A stretch of 26,634 bases of DNA from the NCBI GenBank assembly GCA_007123575.1, contig SKKV01000234.1:1-26634 (forward strand). Reading direction: 5' to 3'. The stretch comes from Wenzhouxiangella sp. (lineage in GTDB: Bacteria > Pseudomonadota > Gammaproteobacteria > Xanthomonadales > Wenzhouxiangellaceae). A model generated the notes under the pieces. The model saw nothing but the letters and a program-made list of their open reading frames with translations. It did no database searches and had not been told where the DNA came from. This document shows positions 15,568 to 23,022 of this stretch, piece by piece (the first letter of the stretch is position 1; each line of letters opens with the position of its first letter). A program made the translations under genes and the position numbers.

Positions 15568-16578
15568 TCAACCCCGGCGCAAGGCCCCGGGACTGGTTCT
15601 TGTCCAGCGCCTAAAGGCGCGGCCGAAGTTGGCCGGATCACGATAACCGAGCAGCTCGGCAATGCGACTGATTGGCATATCGGTGTTCTTGAGCCAGTCG
15701 CGTGCCAACGTTTGTCGAACGCGGTCGACCAGTTCGCGGTAACTGCAGTCTTCCGCAGCCAGGCGACGCATCAGTGTACGTGAGGAGAGGCCTAGTCGGG
15801 TAGCCATGGCGACCGCGCCTGGGTTTTGCCCGTGGAGCGCCATCAACTGTTGCTGAACCAGGGCCGAAGTGGGGCCGCTTTCCGAGGCCTCGATCAATAG
15901 TTCTTCACAGCGCCGCACTGCGCCGGCATGCAGTCCGGGATCAGCCAACAGGCAGGGCAGGGCCAGCAACGGTTCAGGAATCCAGACCTGGTGGTGGCGC
16001 TGGTCCAGGGCAACCTGGCCGGGCAGGCTGCCCCGGAGCTGCCTCGCCCAGGGACGATAGCGCGCTGGCAGTTCGGTCTTCAGCTGCTCGCGTCGACGAC
16101 CGCTGAGTTCGGCCAAGAGGCTGACCAGCGCAATCAGGTTCATCTCCATCAGCAGTTCGCCCGGAGATGGAAGAGTCAGCACGGGCAGAATGCGGATGCG
16201 CAGTCCGTCAGGATTGCTTGTTGCACTGGCCTGCAGCACCGTCCAGGGTGAACGCAGGCTTTCGAATCGCACCAGACAATCGACGGCTGTATTGAGACTG
16301 GAAGCGGTCACGGCAGCCATGCCCAGCGGCCCGTGGTGGGCGGCTTCCAGTTCCAGCGTGGGCTGGATATGCCAACCTGGGGCGCTGACTTCGTCGATCA
16401 ATCCCAGCATGGTCAGCAGATCGCCCAGGGCGATACGCGCCTGCTCTCCACCCAGTTTCTCGATGTCTAACGGTGCTCGGCTGCAAATCGCCGCCAGCTG
16501 CTCTGGTCTCAGCATGGGGCCATCCAGAAAACTGGCCAGATAGGTCGCCGGCACCCCGATCGAATTCAGCTCGCTCAA
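15568..16578 (-). CDS. AraC-family regulator, likely controls alkB
   Basis: Transcription regulator with an N-terminal arabinose-binding-like (OruR-type) sensor domain over roughly the first 200 residues and a C-terminal AraC double helix-turn-helix. The DNA-binding part contains AVAMATRLGLSSRTLMRRLAAE, then ISRIAELLGYRDPANFGRAFRRW and TSPGALRR, all classic AraC blocks. It is divergent from alkane monooxygenase, the arrangement known for Acinetobacter alkR-alkM, so an alkane- or fatty-acid-responsive activator is likely by inference. I prefer the TTG at 16578 as start: GGAG lies eight bases upstream (16587-16590) and the protein then begins just before the conserved domain. A GTG at 16620 would add 14 residues but has no ribosome binding site and lies inside a palindrome. 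Confidence 0.82.
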   Translation of the reverse strand: MSELNSIGVPATYLASFLDGPMLRPEQLAAICSRAPLDIEKLGGEQARIALGDLLTMLGLIDEVSAPGWHIQPTLELEAAHHGPLGMAAVTASSLNTAVDCLVRFESLRSPWTVLQASATSNPDGLRIRILPVLTLPSPGELLMEMNLIALVSLLAELSGRRREQLKTELPARYRPWARQLRGSLPGQVALDQRHHQVWIPEPLLALPCLLADPGLHAGAVRRCEELLIEASESGPTSALVQQQLMALHGQNPGAVAMATRLGLSSRTLMRRLAAEDCSYRELVDRVRQTLARDWLKNTDMPISRIAELLGYRDPANFGRAFRRWTRTSPGALRRG

Positions 16579-16609
16579 TACATCTGCTCCATGGACCGCA
16601 ACGTGGCAA

Positions 16610-16633
16610 AAAATGACCACCGCATGTCATTTT
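16610..16633. promoter_or_regulatory. 24-base palindrome in the araC/alkB divergent region
   Basis: AAAATGAC (16610-16617) and GTCATTTT (16626-16633) are perfect inverted arms separated by an eight-base spacer. Their centres are about 16 bases apart, allowing a dimer to bind one face of the helix or nearly so. The site lies 67 bases before the alkB ATG and 31 bases before the preferred regulator start, the right place for an operator shared by both genes. Which protein binds is inference. Confidence 0.5.
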
Positions 16634-16652
16634 CTACACTTTTCGACGATGG

Positions 16653-16690
16653 CATGCAAGTCGACAATGAAGACCTGCCAATACATGCAA
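16653..16690 (+). promoter_or_regulatory. CATGCAA direct repeats upstream of alkB
   Basis: CATGCAA occurs at 16653-16659 and 16684-16690 in the same orientation, 31 bases apart, close to three helical turns. AraC-type activators often use helically phased direct repeats. The second copy ends ten bases before the alkB ATG, which would be unusually close for an activator site, so a repressor or chance origin is possible. Confidence 0.25.
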
Positions 16691-16700
16691 AAACCAAGTC

Positions 16701-17843
16701 ATGTCTCATGTCGAGTCCTCGCTGGAGCTGAAAGACTATGTGGATCGCAAACGGCATGCCTGGCTACTGTCGGTCTTCTATCCACTGTTCCCCGTTTATG
16801 CCATTGGTCTTCACGCCTGGATCGGCAATGAATGGCTGTTGCTGGTCCCCGTCCTGTTTGCCTATACCGTCGTTCCATTGTTGGACTGGCTGTTGGGGGA
16901 AGATCAGAGCAACCCGCCTGAAGACATCGTTCCTGCCCTGGAGGCCGACCGCTACTATCGCATTCTGACCTGGATCACGGTGCCGCTGCATGTCCTGGCC
17001 CTTGTTGTCGCGGTCTGGTACGCCGTTACCGCCGAGCTCGGCTGGGTGGGCTGGTTTTCCCTGGTTTACGTCACTGGTCTGGCCTCGGGAATTGCCGTTA
17101 ACACAGCCCACGAGATGGGCCACAAACGGCATTGGATTGACCAACTCCTGTCCCGCGTTGCCCTGGCTGTTCCCTTTTATGGGCACTTCACGACCGAGCA
17201 CAATTTCGGTCACCACAGTCAGGTGGCCACGCCTGAAGACTGTGCCAGCGCGCGGATGGGAGAGTCGATTTACCGCTTTGCCCTGCGGGAAATGCCGGGA
17301 GGCTTGAAGCGGGCCTGGCGGATCGAGCGCGAGCGACTTCGTCGTCGCCAACTGCCCGTCTGGCATTGGCGCAATAGCATTCTCCAGTCCCATGTTTTCT
17401 CTATCGTGCTGCATGGTGGGCTTGTGCTGGCACTGGGCTGGCTGGTTTTGCCCTTCTTGCTGGTTCACAACCTGCTGGCCTGGTTTCAGCTCACCAGCGC
17501 AAATTATGTCGAGCACTATGGCTTGCTCAGGCGGCGTCAGGCCGATGGCCGTTATGAGCGCTGCCAGCCTCATCATTCATGGAACAGCAATCACCTCTGT
17601 TCCAATCTGCTGCTGTTTCATCTTGAACGCCACTCCGATCATCATGCCAATCCAGGGCGTCGTTACCAGTCCTTGCGTCACTTTGACGACGTGCCGCGCC
17701 TGCCCAGCGGGTATTTCGGCATGTTTCTGCTGGCTTACCTGCCACCGTTATGGTTCAAGGTCATGGATCCCAGGCTGATGGCATTGCCCCACGTCAATGG
17801 CGACCCGCAACGCCTCAATCATGGTCCCTTGATTGCGCTATAG
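16701..17843 (+). CDS. alkB: alkane 1-monooxygenase (AlkB)
   Basis: Integral-membrane non-haem di-iron enzyme that hydroxylates the terminal carbon of medium-chain n-alkanes, using electrons from rubredoxin and rubredoxin reductase. The 380 residues have several hydrophobic segments and the full set of family histidine motifs: HEMGHK at 137-142, EHNFGHH at 166-172, NYVEHYGLL at 268-276 and LERHSDHHA at 308-316. Related xylene monooxygenases share part of this pattern, but the NYVEHYGL and LERHSDHH motifs favour AlkB proper. There is no fused rubredoxin domain and no rubredoxin gene in the window. No purine-rich ribosome binding site precedes the ATG. Regulation probably comes from the divergent AraC-type gene. 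Confidence 0.94.
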   Translation: MSHVESSLELKDYVDRKRHAWLLSVFYPLFPVYAIGLHAWIGNEWLLLVPVLFAYTVVPLLDWLLGEDQSNPPEDIVPALEADRYYRILTWITVPLHVLALVVAVWYAVTAELGWVGWFSLVYVTGLASGIAVNTAHEMGHKRHWIDQLLSRVALAVPFYGHFTTEHNFGHHSQVATPEDCASARMGESIYRFALREMPGGLKRAWRIERERLRRRQLPVWHWRNSILQSHVFSIVLHGGLVLALGWLVLPFLLVHNLLAWFQLTSANYVEHYGLLRRRQADGRYERCQPHHSWNSNHLCSNLLLFHLERHSDHHANPGRRYQSLRHFDDVPRLPSGYFGMFLLAYLPPLWFKVMDPRLMALPHVNGDPQRLNHGPLIAL

Positions 17844-17874
17844 TCCGTAGCTTTACAAGCAGCGGAGAGCAGCG

Positions 17875-18237
17875 ATGGGCCAGTGGTTCTTCGAAAGCGT
17901 CAACCTCCTGGTACATGTGCTCGAGGCCGTCGGTATCGTGGTCATCCTTGGTGGATTTGTCTATGCCACCATCATTTATCTCTTGCACCTGGGACGCTGG
18001 ACAACTCACCAGCTCTACCTGGACTATCGTCGGCGCAGCGTGCGTGGTCTGATTCTCGGCCTGGAATTTCTGGTTGCTGCCGACATTATCAAGACCGTGG
18101 CGGTCGAGTACACGATGGACAGTGTGATCATGCTGGCGATCATCATCGTTATTCGCACCTTCCTGGTTTTCGCCTTGCACCTCGAAATCGAAGGTCGTTT
18201 CCCCTGGGTAAACGAGGAGAAAAGCCGAGGCGACTGA
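17875..18237 (+). CDS. DUF1622 small membrane protein
   Basis: A 120-residue protein with three hydrophobic segments (about 8-37, 58-75 and 83-101) and conserved charged loops, notably YLDYRRRSVRGLILGLEFLVAADIIKT, which identify the DUF1622 family. The function of this family is unknown. GGAGAG five bases or so before the ATG is a good ribosome binding site. It starts 31 bases after alkB on the same strand and could be co-transcribed with it, but DUF1622 genes occur in many contexts, so a role in alkane use is not implied. Confidence 0.85.
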   Translation: MGQWFFESVNLLVHVLEAVGIVVILGGFVYATIIYLLHLGRWTTHQLYLDYRRRSVRGLILGLEFLVAADIIKTVAVEYTMDSVIMLAIIIVIRTFLVFALHLEIEGRFPWVNEEKSRGD

Positions 18238-18271
18238 ACTGCTGGTCGTTGCCGTGTTGCTCTGGGCATGA

Positions 18272-18280
18272 TGGTAAAAT
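18272..18280 (+). promoter_or_regulatory. candidate extended -10 element for glyA
   Basis: TGGTAAAAT fits the extended -10 pattern TGN-TATAAT, with the hexamer matching at five of six positions, 27 bases before the glyA ATG. No good -35 hexamer lies at 16-18 bases, which extended -10 promoters can tolerate. Confidence 0.35.
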
Positions 18281-18307
18281 CCTCGCTTTACAAGTCCTGA
18301 GAATTCC

Positions 18308-19567
18308 ATGTTTGATCGCAGCGAACAGATCGCCGGGTTTGATGACGAACTTGCCCATGCCATTGCCGCCGAGGAGCAGCGTCAGGAAGACCATATCGAG
18401 CTGATTGCCTCGGAAAACTATGCCAGCCCGCGCGTGCTTGAAGCGCAGGGCTCGGTGCTGACCAACAAGTATGCCGAAGGCTACCCCGGCCGACGCTACT
18501 ACGGTGGCTGCGAACATGTCGATGTGGCCGAGGAGTTGGCCATTGCCCGTGTTCGCGAACTGTTTGGCGCAGACTATGCCAATGTCCAGCCGCACTCCGG
18601 CTCGCAGGCCAACCAGGCGGTGTTTCTGGCCCTGCTCAAGCCGGGCGATACCATTTTGGGCATGGATCTGTCCGAAGGTGGCCACCTGACTCACGGTGCC
18701 AAGGTCAATTTCTCCGGCAAGATCTTCAACGCTCTCCACTACGGGCTCAACCGCGAGACCGGGGAAATCGACTACGATCGCATGGCCGAACTGGCCCTTG
18801 AGCACCAGCCGAAACTGCTGATTGGCGGCTTTTCGGCCTATTCGCGGGTGGTTGACTGGGCTCGTATGCGCGAAATCGCCGATTCCGTGGGTGCTTATTT
18901 CATCGTCGACATGGCCCATGTCGCCGGGCTCATTGCCGCTGGCGTCTACCCGAATCCGGTGCCGCACGCGCACGCGGTCACGTCGACCACCCACAAGACC
19001 CTGCGTGGCCCGCGCGGCGGCATCATCCTGGCCTCGGGCGAGGATGAGGGCCTGACCAAGAAATTCAACTCGCTGGTCTTCCCGGGTTGCCAGGGCGGGC
19101 CGCTGATGCACGTGATCGCGGCCAAGGCCGTGGCTTTCCTCGAAGCCCTGCAGCCGGACTTCAAGGCCTACCAGCAGCAGGTCATCGATAATGCCCGGGC
19201 GATGGCAGAAACCGTTATCGCACGCGGCTACAAGGTCGTTTCCGGCGGCACCGACAACCACCTGTTCCTGATTGATCTGATCGACAAGGACATCACCGGC
19301 AAGGATGCCGAGGAAGCCCTGGGCCGGGCCAATATCACGGTCAACAAGAACACCGTGCCGGGCGAACCGCGTTCCCCCTTTGTTACCTCCGGCCTGCGCA
19401 TCGGCACCCCGGCCGTCACCACACGAGGCTTCCTGCCCGACGACTGCGTCGAGCTGGCCAACCTGATCTGCGATGTGCTGGACAAGCTGGGCGATGAAAG
19501 CGTCGAAACGGCAACCAAGAATGCCGCGCTGGCGCTCTGTCGGAAGTACCCGGTTTACCAAGGGTAA
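18308..19567 (+). CDS. glyA: serine hydroxymethyltransferase
   Basis: PLP enzyme converting serine and tetrahydrofolate to glycine and 5,10-methylene-tetrahydrofolate, a main source of one-carbon units. The 419 residues match the family length (E. coli 417). It shows IELIASENYASPRVLEAQGS near 31-50, NKYAEGYPGRRYYGGCE, NVQPHSGSQAN, DMAHVAGLIAAG, and the PLP-binding Lys230 in STTHKTLRGPRGG. GAGAAT upstream of the ATG is a modest ribosome binding site. It precedes nrdR and the riboflavin genes, a common gammaproteobacterial order, but a 93-base repeat element separates them. Confidence 0.98.
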   Translation: MFDRSEQIAGFDDELAHAIAAEEQRQEDHIELIASENYASPRVLEAQGSVLTNKYAEGYPGRRYYGGCEHVDVAEELAIARVRELFGADYANVQPHSGSQANQAVFLALLKPGDTILGMDLSEGGHLTHGAKVNFSGKIFNALHYGLNRETGEIDYDRMAELALEHQPKLLIGGFSAYSRVVDWARMREIADSVGAYFIVDMAHVAGLIAAGVYPNPVPHAHAVTSTTHKTLRGPRGGIILASGEDEGLTKKFNSLVFPGCQGGPLMHVIAAKAVAFLEALQPDFKAYQQQVIDNARAMAETVIARGYKVVSGGTDNHLFLIDLIDKDITGKDAEEALGRANITVNKNTVPGEPRSPFVTSGLRIGTPAVTTRGFLPDDCVELANLICDVLDKLGDESVETATKNAALALCRKYPVYQG

Positions 19568-19652
19568 GGAAAAGGGCAACGGGAAAAAGGGCAAGCCAAT
19601 GATCCAAGTCGAGCTTTTTGTCCCTTTACCATTTACCCCTTACCCTTTACCC
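19562..19652. repeat. heptamer repeat array, purine-rich arm then pyrimidine-rich arm
   Basis: The gap between glyA and nrdR is built from seven-base units. The right part (19624-19651) is four tandem heptamers, CTTTACC-ATTTACC-CCTTACC-CTTTACC. The left part (19562-19595) is purine-rich with a matching seven-base rhythm of GG-AA blocks and includes the glyA stop codon. GGGTAAGG (19562-19569) is the exact reverse complement of CCTTACCC (19638-19645), so the arms can pair into an imperfect long hairpin. It could work as a terminator or attenuator for glyA, or be one copy of a dispersed intergenic repeat. Confidence 0.65.
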
Positions 19653-19660
19653 GCCTAGCC

Positions 19661-20173
19661 ATGTGGTGCCCCTTTTGCAATCACACCGATACCCGGGTCG
19701 TTGATTCGCGTCTGACTTCCGACGGTTTTCAGATTCGGCGGCGGCGTGAGTGTGCCGAGTGTGGGGCGCGCTTCAACACCTATGAGACCCCGGCGCTGAA
19801 AGCGCCGAACGTGATCAAGTCGGATGGCTCGCGAGAGGCGTTCAACGAGGACAAGCTGCGCGGCGGCATTGTCAAGGCGCTGGAGAAGCGACCGGTGGAA
19901 ACTCAGGAGGTGGAGCGGGCCATCCGCAAGCTGGTGCGCCAGGTGCGGACCCTGGAGGAGTCGGAGATTTCCAGCCAGCAGATCGGCGACTGGGTGGCTG
20001 GCGAGCTGTCGCGCCTGGACCAGGTCGCTTACGTGCGTTTCGCCTCCGTCTATCGCCGCTTTGAGGATGTGCAGGCTTTTCGGGAGGAAATCGAGCGTCT
20101 GGAGCGGATCAATCCCGGCGCGATTGATCGCCGCCAGATTTCTCTCCTTGATATCGATGCCGAAGAGCCCTGA
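19661..20173 (+). CDS. nrdR: transcriptional repressor NrdR
   Basis: Nucleotide-sensing repressor of ribonucleotide reductase genes. The 170 residues begin with a zinc ribbon (Cys3, Cys6, Cys31, Cys34; MWCPFC and CAECG), then RFNTYE, then an ATP-cone domain from about residue 49 to 139 that senses ATP/dATP. The second residue tryptophan is less usual than Arg, His or Lys. No clear ribosome binding site precedes the ATG, which follows the pyrimidine-rich repeat. It stands first in the riboflavin cluster, 11 bases before ribD, an arrangement conserved in many gammaproteobacteria. Confidence 0.97.
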   Translation: MWCPFCNHTDTRVVDSRLTSDGFQIRRRRECAECGARFNTYETPALKAPNVIKSDGSREAFNEDKLRGGIVKALEKRPVETQEVERAIRKLVRQVRTLEESEISSQQIGDWVAGELSRLDQVAYVRFASVYRRFEDVQAFREEIERLERINPGAIDRRQISLLDIDAEEP

Positions 20174-20184
20174 GCCGGGCATCC

Positions 20185-21267
20185 ATGTCTTTTTCTGCCG
20201 CAGATCATTGCTACATGGCCGAGGCCCTGCGCCTGGCCGAGCTGGGCCGACTGTCGGCTGACCCCAATCCGGCTGTTGGCTGCGTCATCGTCAAGGAAGA
20301 CGAAGTGGTGGGCCGTGGTTGGCATCGTGCTGCCGGTGAGCCGCATGCTGAAGTGCTGGCATTGCGCGAGGCTGGCACGCGTTCGAAAGGTGCCGTGGCC
20401 TACGTCACGCTGGAGCCCTGCAGTCATCATGGTCGCACGCCGCCGTGCACTGATGCCCTGATCGAGGCAGGGGTTGCCGAGGTCGTCGTGGCCATGATCG
20501 ATCCGTTTCCGGCCAACGGCGGCCACGGTCTGGAGTTGCTGGTCCGGGCTGGCATCAAGGTCCGCTCGGGGCTGATGGAAGCGGCCGCGCGAGCGCTGAA
20601 CCAGGGTTTTGTCAGCCGTTTCGAGCGCGGCCGGCCCTGGTTGCGAGTCAAGCTGGCGATCAGTATCGACGGCAGGATTGCCGGGCCGGATGGCCAGTCG
20701 CAGTGGATTACCGGGCCGGCGGCGCGTGAAGATACCCAGCGCTGGCGGGCGCGCGCCTCGGCGCTGTTGACCGGCATCGGCACCGTGTTGGCCGATGATC
20801 CGCGCCTGAATCTGCGCCTGTCCGGTGTCGACCGGCAGCCGCTACGCGTGGTGGCCGATTCGCAGGGCCGCCTGCCGGCCAATGCCAGGATGCTGAATTT
20901 GCCTGGTGCGATTCTTGTTGCCAGCACGCAGCCGGCGCCGTGGGCCCGCGAGGGCGTGAGCTGGTGGCAGGGCCCGGCCAACCGGGCAGGGCGCCTTGAC
21001 CTGGGGGCGCTGCTGGACATGCTCGCCGAACGACAGGTCAACGAGCTGCATGTCGAGGCCGGCGCGGTCCTTTCCGGCGCGCTGCTGGAGGCCGGCCTGG
21101 TCGATGAACTGCTGGTTTACCAGGCCCCGGTGCTGCTTGGACAGGGCCAGCCCATGCTGACGCTGCCAGGGATGGAAAAATTCGACCAGCGCCTCCACCT
21201 AGACCTGATTGACAGCCGCCGGCTTGGGCCGGACTGGCGTTTTCTCTACCGGCCGCAGGGCGGCTGA
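20185..21267 (+). CDS. ribD: bifunctional riboflavin deaminase/reductase RibD
   Basis: Second and third steps of riboflavin synthesis: deamination of the pyrimidine from GTP and reduction of its ribosyl side chain with NADPH. The deaminase domain (1-145) has the zinc ligands His54 in PHAE with Glu56 as proton carrier, and Cys79 and Cys88 in PCSHHGRTPPC. The reductase domain starts near 150 with RPWLRVKLAISIDGRIA and includes LTGIGTVLADDPRLNLR. DPFPANGGHG at 106-115 departs from the usual DPNPxVAGKG-like loop. The 360-residue length is normal. ribE follows after 23 bases. Confidence 0.96.
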   Translation: MSFSAADHCYMAEALRLAELGRLSADPNPAVGCVIVKEDEVVGRGWHRAAGEPHAEVLALREAGTRSKGAVAYVTLEPCSHHGRTPPCTDALIEAGVAEVVVAMIDPFPANGGHGLELLVRAGIKVRSGLMEAAARALNQGFVSRFERGRPWLRVKLAISIDGRIAGPDGQSQWITGPAAREDTQRWRARASALLTGIGTVLADDPRLNLRLSGVDRQPLRVVADSQGRLPANARMLNLPGAILVASTQPAPWAREGVSWWQGPANRAGRLDLGALLDMLAERQVNELHVEAGAVLSGALLEAGLVDELLVYQAPVLLGQGQPMLTLPGMEKFDQRLHLDLIDSRRLGPDWRFLYRPQGG

Positions 21268-21290
21268 CAAGCTACCGGATACCAAAACAC

Positions 21291-21890
21291 ATGTTCACTG
21301 GAATTATCCAGGCCATGGGCACCGTGGCCAGTATTCAAAGCCAGCACGACGGCGCCCGCCTGCGCATCGACTGCCCCGAGCTTGAGCCGGCCAACTGGCA
21401 GACCGGTGACAGCATTGCCGTGGCTGGCTGCTGCCTGACCGCGCTGGACATCGACGAGCGTGGTTTCAGTGCCGATCTGTCCGGCGAAACCCTGGCTAGA
21501 ACCAGCCTCGGTCAGCTTGAGCAGGGCGGCCGGGTCAATCTCGAACCGGCCATGGCCGTGGGTGACCGCTTAGGCGGCCACCTGGTTAGCGGCCACGTCG
21601 ATGGCCTGGCCAGGCTGGTCACGCTCACGCCCTTGGGCGACAATTGGCGGTTACGCTTTGAATTGCCTGCGGCGCTGGCGCGTTTCGTCGCCGAAAAGGG
21701 TTCGGTAACCCTGGACGGGGTCAGCCTTACGGTGAATGCCGTGGATGCTGATGCGTTCGAAGTCAATATCATCCCGCATACCCTGGCAGTGACGACCCTG
21801 GGCAGGCTTGAAGAAGGACAAACTGTCAATATCGAGGTGGACCTGGTGGCGCGCTACCTGGACCGACTCCTGGCACAACGTGATAACTGA
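21291..21890 (+). CDS. ribE: riboflavin synthase alpha subunit
   Basis: Final step of the pathway: dismutation of two 6,7-dimethyl-8-ribityllumazine molecules to riboflavin and the pyrimidine. The 199 residues hold two lumazine-binding barrels: the first begins MFTGIIQAMGTV and includes AGCCLTAL and GGHLVSGHVDG; the second includes LDGVSLTVNAVDADAFEVNIIPHTLAVTTLG. It is slightly shorter than E. coli RibC (213). The TGA overlaps the ATG of the next gene (TGATG), so ribE and ribB(A) are coupled. Confidence 0.96.
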   Translation: MFTGIIQAMGTVASIQSQHDGARLRIDCPELEPANWQTGDSIAVAGCCLTALDIDERGFSADLSGETLARTSLGQLEQGGRVNLEPAMAVGDRLGGHLVSGHVDGLARLVTLTPLGDNWRLRFELPAALARFVAEKGSVTLDGVSLTVNAVDADAFEVNIIPHTLAVTTLGRLEEGQTVNIEVDLVARYLDRLLAQRDN

Positions 21891-23017
21891 TGACATTTGA
21901 TTCAATCGAAGACGTGCTGGCCGACATCAAGGCCGGCAAGATGGTGGTGATGCTTGACGATGAGGATCGCGAAAACGAAGGCGACCTGATCATGGCGGCC
22001 AGCCTGACCCGGCCGGAAGATATCAATTTCATGGCCCGCTATGGTCGCGGCCTGATCTGCCTGTCCCTGACCCGCGAACGCTGCCGCCAGCTGGGCCTGC
22101 AGCTGATGGTGCGCGATACCGATCGCTACCACCGGACCAATTTCACCGTCTCCATCGAGGCCGCCGAAGGCGTGACTACCGGCATTTCCGCCTACGACCG
22201 CGCCCACACCATACGCACCGCCGTGGCCCCGAATGCGCGCCCGGAAGACCTGAACCAGCCGGGTCACGTATTCCCGCTGATGGCCCAGCCCGGCGGTGTC
22301 CTGGCACGGGCCGGCCACACTGAGGCGAGCATGGACCTGGCGCTTTTGGCCGGACTGGAACCGGCCGGTGTACTGGTCGAGATCCTGAACGAAGACGGCA
22401 CCATGGCCCGGCGCCCGGAGCTGGAGGCCTTCGTGCGCGAGCACGGCTTGAAGATGGGTACTGTCGCCGACCTGATCCGCTATCGCCTCGGCACCGAGCA
22501 GAACGTGGAATGTGTTCACGCCCAGCGCGTTGGCACGGCGCATGGCGAGTTCGATCTGAAAGTGTTTCGCGACCGGATCAACCAGAAGCTGCACTGGGCC
22601 CTGATGCGCGGCCAGGTGCAGGCCGATCAGCCGTTCCCGGTCCGGGTCCACGTGCCGGAACTACTGGGCGATGTGCTCGCCATCACCGAGCCTGGCTTCG
22701 GCATGCCCTTGGACGCGGCCCTGGCCGATATCGCCCGGCGCGGATGCGGCCTGGCCCTGGTGCTGGGCTATGATGAAGACGATGAGTCGCGCCTGAGCGG
22801 CCTGAAACGCGCGGCCAACGCCGCCAACGGTGAACACGATGCCCGCGATCGCGCGGCCGAAGAATTGCGCAGCTACGGTATCGCCGCCCAGATCATTGCC
22901 GAGCTCGGCATTCGCCGCATGGAAGTGTTCGGCGCGCCGAAGCGACTCCATGCCCTGGACGGGTTCGGACTGGAAATTACCGGGTACGTGGTGCCCGAGG
23001 GAGTGGAAAAGGCTTGA
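21890..23017 (+). CDS. ribB: DHBP synthase with degenerate GTP cyclohydrolase II domain
   Basis: The N-terminal 200 residues are a complete 3,4-dihydroxy-2-butanone-4-phosphate synthase: DDEDRENEGD at 23-32, YHRTNFTVSIEA, GVTTGISAYDRA, and RAGHTEAS with His143. The remaining 175 residues have the outline of GTP cyclohydrolase II, from RVHVPELLGDV through LRSYGIAAQII to LDGFGLEITGYVVP, but the zinc site is gone: the usual Cys-x-TGD-x-F-GS-x-RCDC stretch is replaced by a segment without cysteine, and the only cysteines in this half are Cys208 and Cys286. It is therefore expected to supply only the RibB activity, like the RibBX hybrids of other gammaproteobacteria; RibA must be encoded elsewhere. 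Automatic annotation as bifunctional RibBA would be misleading. Confidence 0.93.
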   Translation: MTFDSIEDVLADIKAGKMVVMLDDEDRENEGDLIMAASLTRPEDINFMARYGRGLICLSLTRERCRQLGLQLMVRDTDRYHRTNFTVSIEAAEGVTTGISAYDRAHTIRTAVAPNARPEDLNQPGHVFPLMAQPGGVLARAGHTEASMDLALLAGLEPAGVLVEILNEDGTMARRPELEAFVREHGLKMGTVADLIRYRLGTEQNVECVHAQRVGTAHGEFDLKVFRDRINQKLHWALMRGQVQADQPFPVRVHVPELLGDVLAITEPGFGMPLDAALADIARRGCGLALVLGYDEDDESRLSGLKRAANAANGEHDARDRAAEELRSYGIAAQIIAELGIRRMEVFGAPKRLHALDGFGLEITGYVVPEGVEKA

Positions 23018-23022
23018 ACAGC

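Noticed and set aside
16603..16620. Smaller inverted repeat GTGG-N10-CCAC beside the alkB/araC palindrome
   Set aside because: The arms are only four bases and it overlaps the better 8-8-8 palindrome, so it is not listed separately.
17844..18307. Rubredoxin or rubredoxin reductase partner for AlkB
   Set aside because: Only the DUF1622 gene is present; no CxxCG-type rubredoxin motif was seen near alkB.
19568..20184. FMN riboswitch in front of the riboflavin genes
   Set aside because: The gaps before nrdR and ribD are too short and lack the conserved RFN-type sequence blocks; the glyA-nrdR gap is the heptamer element.
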